From Stramenopiles sp. TOSAG23-3 (lineage: Eukaryota > Sar): a stretch of DNA of 38,965 nucleotides. Where the stretch lies: NCBI GenBank assembly GCA_900128585.1, contig LT642186.1:1-38965 (forward strand), written 5' to 3'. A program made the translations under genes and the position numbers. The notes under the pieces were generated by a model that saw nothing but the letters and a program-made list of their open reading frames with translations, was not told where the DNA came from and made no database searches. Every line of letters starts with the position of its first letter. Position 1 is the first letter of the stretch. Below, piece by piece: positions 35,371 to 38,965 of the stretch.

Positions 35371-38160
35371 TCACGCTTCCCAGGAGTCTCGTCGGGCCAG
35401 TGGCCTGCCTTTTCTTCTCTTATCCGGAAAGTTGCCATGTGCGGGAGTTTTCCGTGCCCTATTAGTTTTTATTTTCGCCTCGATTGGCTGCATTTCACTC
35501 GGGGTAAACAGCAACTGATTCCCTCTCACGTCAATCGTGAGCGTGGTACCGTTACAAGCTGATCCTGATAAAATCATTTCGCTGATGGGCGTAATCAACG
35601 CGTGCTCGATGAAACGCTGGAGTGGTCGCGCACCCAGTTCAGGATCGTACGCTTCTTTCACGATAAAGTCCAAGACTGGCGGTTTCACGTCCAACAATAT
35701 ACCCGATGAAGCAATTCTTTTGGCAATAGCGCTAATGTGGATGTTGCATATCGTCTTGAGCTGTTCGGTTTTCAACGGTTTAAAGATACAAATGTCGCTC
35801 AAGCGGTTTAGAAACTCAGGTCGAAAATGCTTCTGCACTTCTTCCATTGCCCTTTCTTCTCCCTGCGATAAACTGATCTTTTCCCCCGAAGAAGATACTT
35901 TTCTCCGTTTTGAGGTGCTGGCTTGTTCTTGAAGCAAATGCCGTGCTCCAATGTTCGATGTCAAGATGACCACTGTGTTGCAAAAGTCTACAGTACGCCC
36001 CAATGAATCTGTCAAACGACCGTCGTCAAGCACTTGCAGCAACACGTTCAATACGTCAGGGTGTGCTTTTTCCACCTCATCAAAAAGTATGACACTGTAA
36101 GGTCTCCTTCGAACGGCTTCCGTCAGTTGACCGCCCGCATCGTGGCCAACATAGCCCGGTGGCGCGCCAATCAAACGGGAAATGCTATGCTTCTCCATGT
36201 ATTCGGACATGTCGATTCTCACCATGTGCTTTTCGCTGTCAAATAATTCTCCGGCCAACGCTTTTGCCAATTCGGTCTTTCCAACTCCTGTGGGACCAAG
36301 AAACATAAATGAACCAGTCGGTTGGTTGGGTCGTGCCAATCCAGCACGGGATCGAAGCACTGCAGCTGCGACGCTCTTTACTGCCGGTTGGCCAACGACC
36401 CGCCTGCTCAGTCGTTCTCCCAACTTTAAAAGCCTGTCTTTCTGGGATTGGTTTAGTTTGGACACGGGAATAGATGTCCAGCGGCTGACTACTTCAGCAA
36501 TTTGATCTTCGTCCACACATTCTGTCAACAAAGACTTGCTGCCTTCGGCGTCGCCCAGGGCGCGGGCTGCTTCTCTTTCTTGATCAATTTCCTGAGACAA
36601 AGCTTTCAGCCTGCTCTCGGTGTCTGGAATGGCATAGTACTGCAAATCACTTGCAGTGGCGATGTCACCGTTCCGCTTGGCATCAGAAGCTTTCTTTCGC
36701 AGCCTGTCGAGTTTTTCTTTCAGTCGCTTTATCGCATCGACTCTCCCCCTCTCTTGCTCCCATTTTGCTTTCAGTGGAAGCAAAGATTCCTGGACGTGTG
36801 CTAACTGACGCTTCACCTCCTCCTTTCGCTTCTGGCTTGCATTGTCTTTTTCGCGCTTCAGAGCTGCCAGTTCAATTTCCAACTGAAGCTTGGATCTCTC
36901 CAGCTTGTCGATTTCTTCTGGGCGGCTGTCCAGCTGGACACGGACGCTTGCACAAGCTTCATCGACGAGGTCGATCGCCTTGTCTGGTAAAAAACGCTGT
37001 AAAATATAACGGCTGGACAATTTCGCAGCGGAGACGAGCGCGGCATCCGTAATACGCACACCATGGTGGGTTTCGTAGCGTTCTTTTAAGCCTCGAAGAA
37101 TAGACACAGTTGACGGTATGCTGGGCTCCCCAACAAATACTTGTTGGAATCGTCGTTCAAACGCTGCGTCTTTCTCCACGTGCTGTCGGTACTCGTCTAA
37201 CGTAGTAGCCCCAATGCAGCGCAGTTTTCCACGCGCAAGCAACGGTTTCAGCAGGTTCGCAGCGTCCATTGCCCCGTTCGACTTTCCAGCGCCCATCAAC
37301 AAGTGCATTTCGTCGATGAATAGAATAACGTCTTTGCCGGACGAACCTTGCTCTTTGCCAACGACTTCCTGCAGTACTGACTTCAGCCGCTCTTCAAACT
37401 CTCCCTGGTACTTTGCGCCCGCCACTAGCGCACCCATGTCCAAAGACCAAAGCTCGCAGTGCAAGTTTTGAGGAATATCGTTGGCAACGATGCGCTGAGC
37501 GAGTCCTTCTACGATCGCAGTTTTTCCTACTCCTGGCTGCCCAATGAGTACAGGGTTATTCTTCGTGCGACGTGCAAGAATTTGAATCACTCTTCTGATC
37601 TCCTCGTCCCTGCCAATAACTGGATCTAACTCGCCCTGGGCTGCTCTTTCGCATAAGTTGATGCCATACTTTGACAATGCTTCAAAGTGCTGGTCCCCTG
37701 TCCTGGAGTTGACCGACTTTCCTTTGCATAACGTTTGAATGGCATCTCGCAGCGCGAGCTTTTGAATCCCATTTTTTTTCAAGGCCTTCGAAAGTGCTGG
37801 TGTTTCGGACAATGCAAGTAGTAAGTGGTGCTCTCCTAGGTACGAGTCTCCTGATTTGCTCTTCAACTTGGCTGCTTTCTGCAAAACTTCTCGGAAGCTT
37901 CCGGATGGGGACGGGTCCGTCGGTGCCGGGCTTTGTCTTGGGTACGACATCAGAACCTGCCGAAGGGTTTTTGTTACTGAAGTGGCCGAGACGGTCATCT
38001 TTTCAAGTATGTTAAACCCGAGCGACCCTGGCTCTGAAAACATTACCATTGCTAGGTGCTCAGGAAAGTATTGTGCATGGCTAAACTCACGGGCCAAATT
38101 TGGTACGTGGGTTCCTAAGATTTCAAGCGTCCTCTCTGTCATTTTGTTTGGGTCGCTCAT
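35371..38160 (-). CDS. ClpB/Hsp104-type protein disaggregase
   Basis: A 929-residue AAA+ chaperone with the full ClpB/Hsp104 order: N-domain (1-150), NBD1 (Walker A GQPGVGKT 207-214, Walker B FIDEMH 281-286, pore tyrosine in [11 protein letters not shown], arginine finger in FERRFQQV), coiled-coil M-domain (~412-540) and NBD2 (Walker A GPTGVGKT 622-629, pore loop GAPPGYVG, Walker [24 protein letters not shown]). All ATPase residues are present, so it should extract polypeptides from aggregates together with Hsp70. No mitochondrial or plastid transit peptide is seen. NBD2 carries an insertion with a basic cluster (KRRKVSSS, 751-758), and the C-terminus is basic (KRRKGRP, 914-920) instead of the acidic tail of yeast Hsp104, which suggests nuclear or nucleocytoplasmic location. 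No clear heat-shock element was found upstream. Confidence 0.95.
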   Translation of the reverse strand: MSDPNKMTERTLEILGTHVPNLAREFSHAQYFPEHLAMVMFSEPGSLGFNILEKMTVSATSVTKTLRQVLMSYPRQSPAPTDPSPSGSFREVLQKAAKLKSKSGDSYLGEHHLLLALSETPALSKALKKNGIQKLALRDAIQTLCKGKSVNSRTGDQHFEALSKYGINLCERAAQGELDPVIGRDEEIRRVIQILARRTKNNPVLIGQPGVGKTAIVEGLAQRIVANDIPQNLHCELWSLDMGALVAGAKYQGEFEERLKSVLQEVVGKEQGSSGKDVILFIDEMHLLMGAGKSNGAMDAANLLKPLLARGKLRCIGATTLDEYRQHVEKDAAFERRFQQVFVGEPSIPSTVSILRGLKERYETHHGVRITDAALVSAAKLSSRYILQRFLPDKAIDLVDEACASVRVQLDSRPEEIDKLERSKLQLEIELAALKREKDNASQKRKEEVKRQLAHVQESLLPLKAKWEQERGRVDAIKRLKEKLDRLRKKASDAKRNGDIATASDLQYYAIPDTESRLKALSQEIDQEREAARALGDAEGSKSLLTECVDEDQIAEVVSRWTSIPVSKLNQSQKDRLLKLGERLSRRVVGQPAVKSVAAAVLRSRAGLARPNQPTGSFMFLGPTGVGKTELAKALAGELFDSEKHMVRIDMSEYMEKHSISRLIGAPPGYVGHDAGGQLTEAVRRRPYSVILFDEVEKAHPDVLNVLLQVLDDGRLTDSLGRTVDFCNTVVILTSNIGARHLLQEQASTSKRRKVSSSGEKISLSQGEERAMEEVQKHFRPEFLNRLSDICIFKPLKTEQLKTICNIHISAIAKRIASSGILLDVKPPVLDFIVKEAYDPELGARPLQRFIEHALITPISEMILSGSACNGTTLTIDVRGNQLLFTPSEMQPIEAKIKTNRARKTPAHGNFPDKRRKGRPLARRDSWEA

Positions 38161-38197
38161 GTTGGCGGTATGTGGTGTAGTTATTTTGTTTGTTTTG

Positions 38198-38253
38198 TGT
38201 TTATAATTTGTTGCTGTCTGTTTTATGTTTATAATTTGTTGCTGTTTGTTTTA
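38198..38253. repeat. 28-bp tandem duplication in the ClpB upstream region
   Basis: Two adjacent 28-base units (38198-38225 and 38226-38253) starting TGTTTATAATTTGTTGCTGT differ at one position. They lie about 40-95 bases before the ClpB start codon, so within its leader or core promoter. Confidence 0.85.
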
Positions 38254-38338
38254 TGTTTTGTTTTGAACCATTTATTGAATTTTTTCTTTGATCTTTATAT
38301 TTATTTTTAACATACTGCACAAGAATGAGTTTTCAGTT

Positions 38339-38392
38339 TTTTTACACTTTAAGGTACAGGTACCGTTTTTACACTTTAAGGTACAGGTACCG
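38339..38392. repeat. 27-bp exact tandem duplication with GGTACC-like motifs
   Basis: Two identical 27-base units (38339-38365 and 38366-38392), each ending in AAGGTACAGGTACCG. They lie about 180-230 bases upstream of the ClpB start. The same GGTACC-type word recurs in the palindrome at 38651. Confidence 0.9.
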
Positions 38393-38892
38393 CACGCCGT
38401 TTTTTACCCACACAACACACAACAACACCAATTTCTCTTTTTTATTAATTTTGAAATAAATAACAGGTCAATATCATTTATATAAGTGCAATTAGGCGAA
38501 AAATTACATATTCCTATTGTATATAGACACAGCATATACATTTTAAAATACGATGATACCACGCACAACAAATGAAAAAAGAAGAAGTCAATCAAGAAGA
38601 AGAAAAAGGTCAATAGCAGCGCATACAATACTATTATCACCATACCCCGGTACGGTACCAGGTACCTGGTACCGTAAAATACTAGAACGACTATTATTAT
38701 TATTATTATACCAAGTAAATAATACTTTAAAAAGAAGAAGAGAAGAAGAGAAGAAGAATCGAGAAGAAGTACAGAAGGATTCGAGATTGTTAATGCTGTG
38801 TTTATATATATAGCCTAAAATTAAGCATAATAACTGTTTTATGTTTTCCCCCGCACGTGTTCTTTGACGGGTTGACGGGGTTGTACCTGCCG
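38393..38892. other. A+T-rich spacer with purine repeats beyond ClpB
   Basis: Contains an ACA/CAA-rich patch (38408-38428), a GAAGAAG-rich region (38577-38607 and 38732-38770), a 9-base near-duplication TTGACGGG (about 38863-38878) and the palindrome described separately. I see no gene. Confidence 0.4.
38651..38676. repeat. 26-bp perfect palindrome of overlapping GGTACC words
   Basis: A perfect, loopless inverted repeat centred between 38663 and 38664 that contains GGTACC three times (core GGTACCAGGTACCTGGTACC). Symmetric sites of this kind can bind dimeric regulators or extrude as a cruciform. Confidence 0.85.
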
Positions 38893-38965
38893 TACCAAGG
38901 GTAGTTCAATATTAATTAATAAATAATACGATGGAAAATAAATTGAGAATCCTTCTTGTTTCTCT
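38893..38965. repeat. Dispersed repeat, copy 2 (73 bp, cut by window edge)
   Basis: Identical over all 73 visible bases to 22475-22547 in the same orientation. The homology starts at TACCAAGGG, and the flanking bases to the left differ, so one boundary is defined; the other lies beyond the window. Confidence 0.9.

Overview
The window is nuclear DNA from a unicellular eukaryote. Long intron-free ORFs (up to 1,666 codons) are separated by A+T-rich spacers full of homopurine (GAA), CAA/TTG and GGT runs. The genes are typically eukaryotic: prohibitin 2, MPDU1, ALDH16, animal-type DERA, granulin, Hsp104-like ClpB, and EF-hand and IQ scaffolds. There are no operons or Shine-Dalgarno sites. TGA, TAA and TAG all end genes, so the standard code applies. 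A heterotrophic stramenopile such as a labyrinthulomycete is my best guess, from gene style alone; nothing here proves it. I saw no tRNA, rRNA, CRISPR array or intact transposon.

Layout. 1-3306 (+): 3' part of a Tudor-like/EF-hand protein whose C-terminal half is an array of degenerating EF-hand pairs. 3451-3669 (-): a broken gene remnant. 4322-9322 (+): a large protein with a CH-like start, HEAT-like repeats, the same EF-hand module and a charged tail. 9432-9746 (-): a one-domain secreted granulin. 10502-11263 (+): an armadillo-repeat protein, convergent with MPDU1 (11794-12678, -). 13607-15241 (-): a CobW-type GTPase whose leucine-rich C-terminus continues in frame beyond its TGA. 16117-18762 (+): two cyclic-nucleotide-binding-like domains joined to a degenerate response-regulator receiver. 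18959-21652 (-) and 22853-23866 (+): a divergent ALDH16 / deoxyribose-phosphate aldolase pair. 24342-28418 (-): a TPR protein with 18 IQ motifs. 29987-30886 (+): prohibitin 2. 31165-34641 (-): a single ORF joining a cysteine-desulfurase-like enzyme, a TtcA-type tRNA thiolase and a nucleoredoxin-like thioredoxin. 35371-38160 (-): a ClpB/Hsp104 disaggregase.

How the genes may work together. DERA releases acetaldehyde that an aldehyde dehydrogenase such as ALDH16 could oxidise, so the divergent pair reads as a deoxyribose-catabolism unit. The triple fusion would place a sulfur donor, an Fe-S/PP-loop thiolase and a dithiol reductant on one chain; it is the most striking object in the window. Two EF-hand proteins, an IQ scaffold and a CNB protein share a calcium/cyclic-nucleotide theme, and some may be ciliary, but their proximity may be chance.

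Spacers hold several structured elements: an exact 73-bp dispersed repeat (22475-22547 and 38893-38965, cut by the window edge), a foldback element (34929-35079), a 26-bp perfect palindrome (38651-38676), tandem duplications upstream of ClpB, and a short element recurring near two 3' gene ends.
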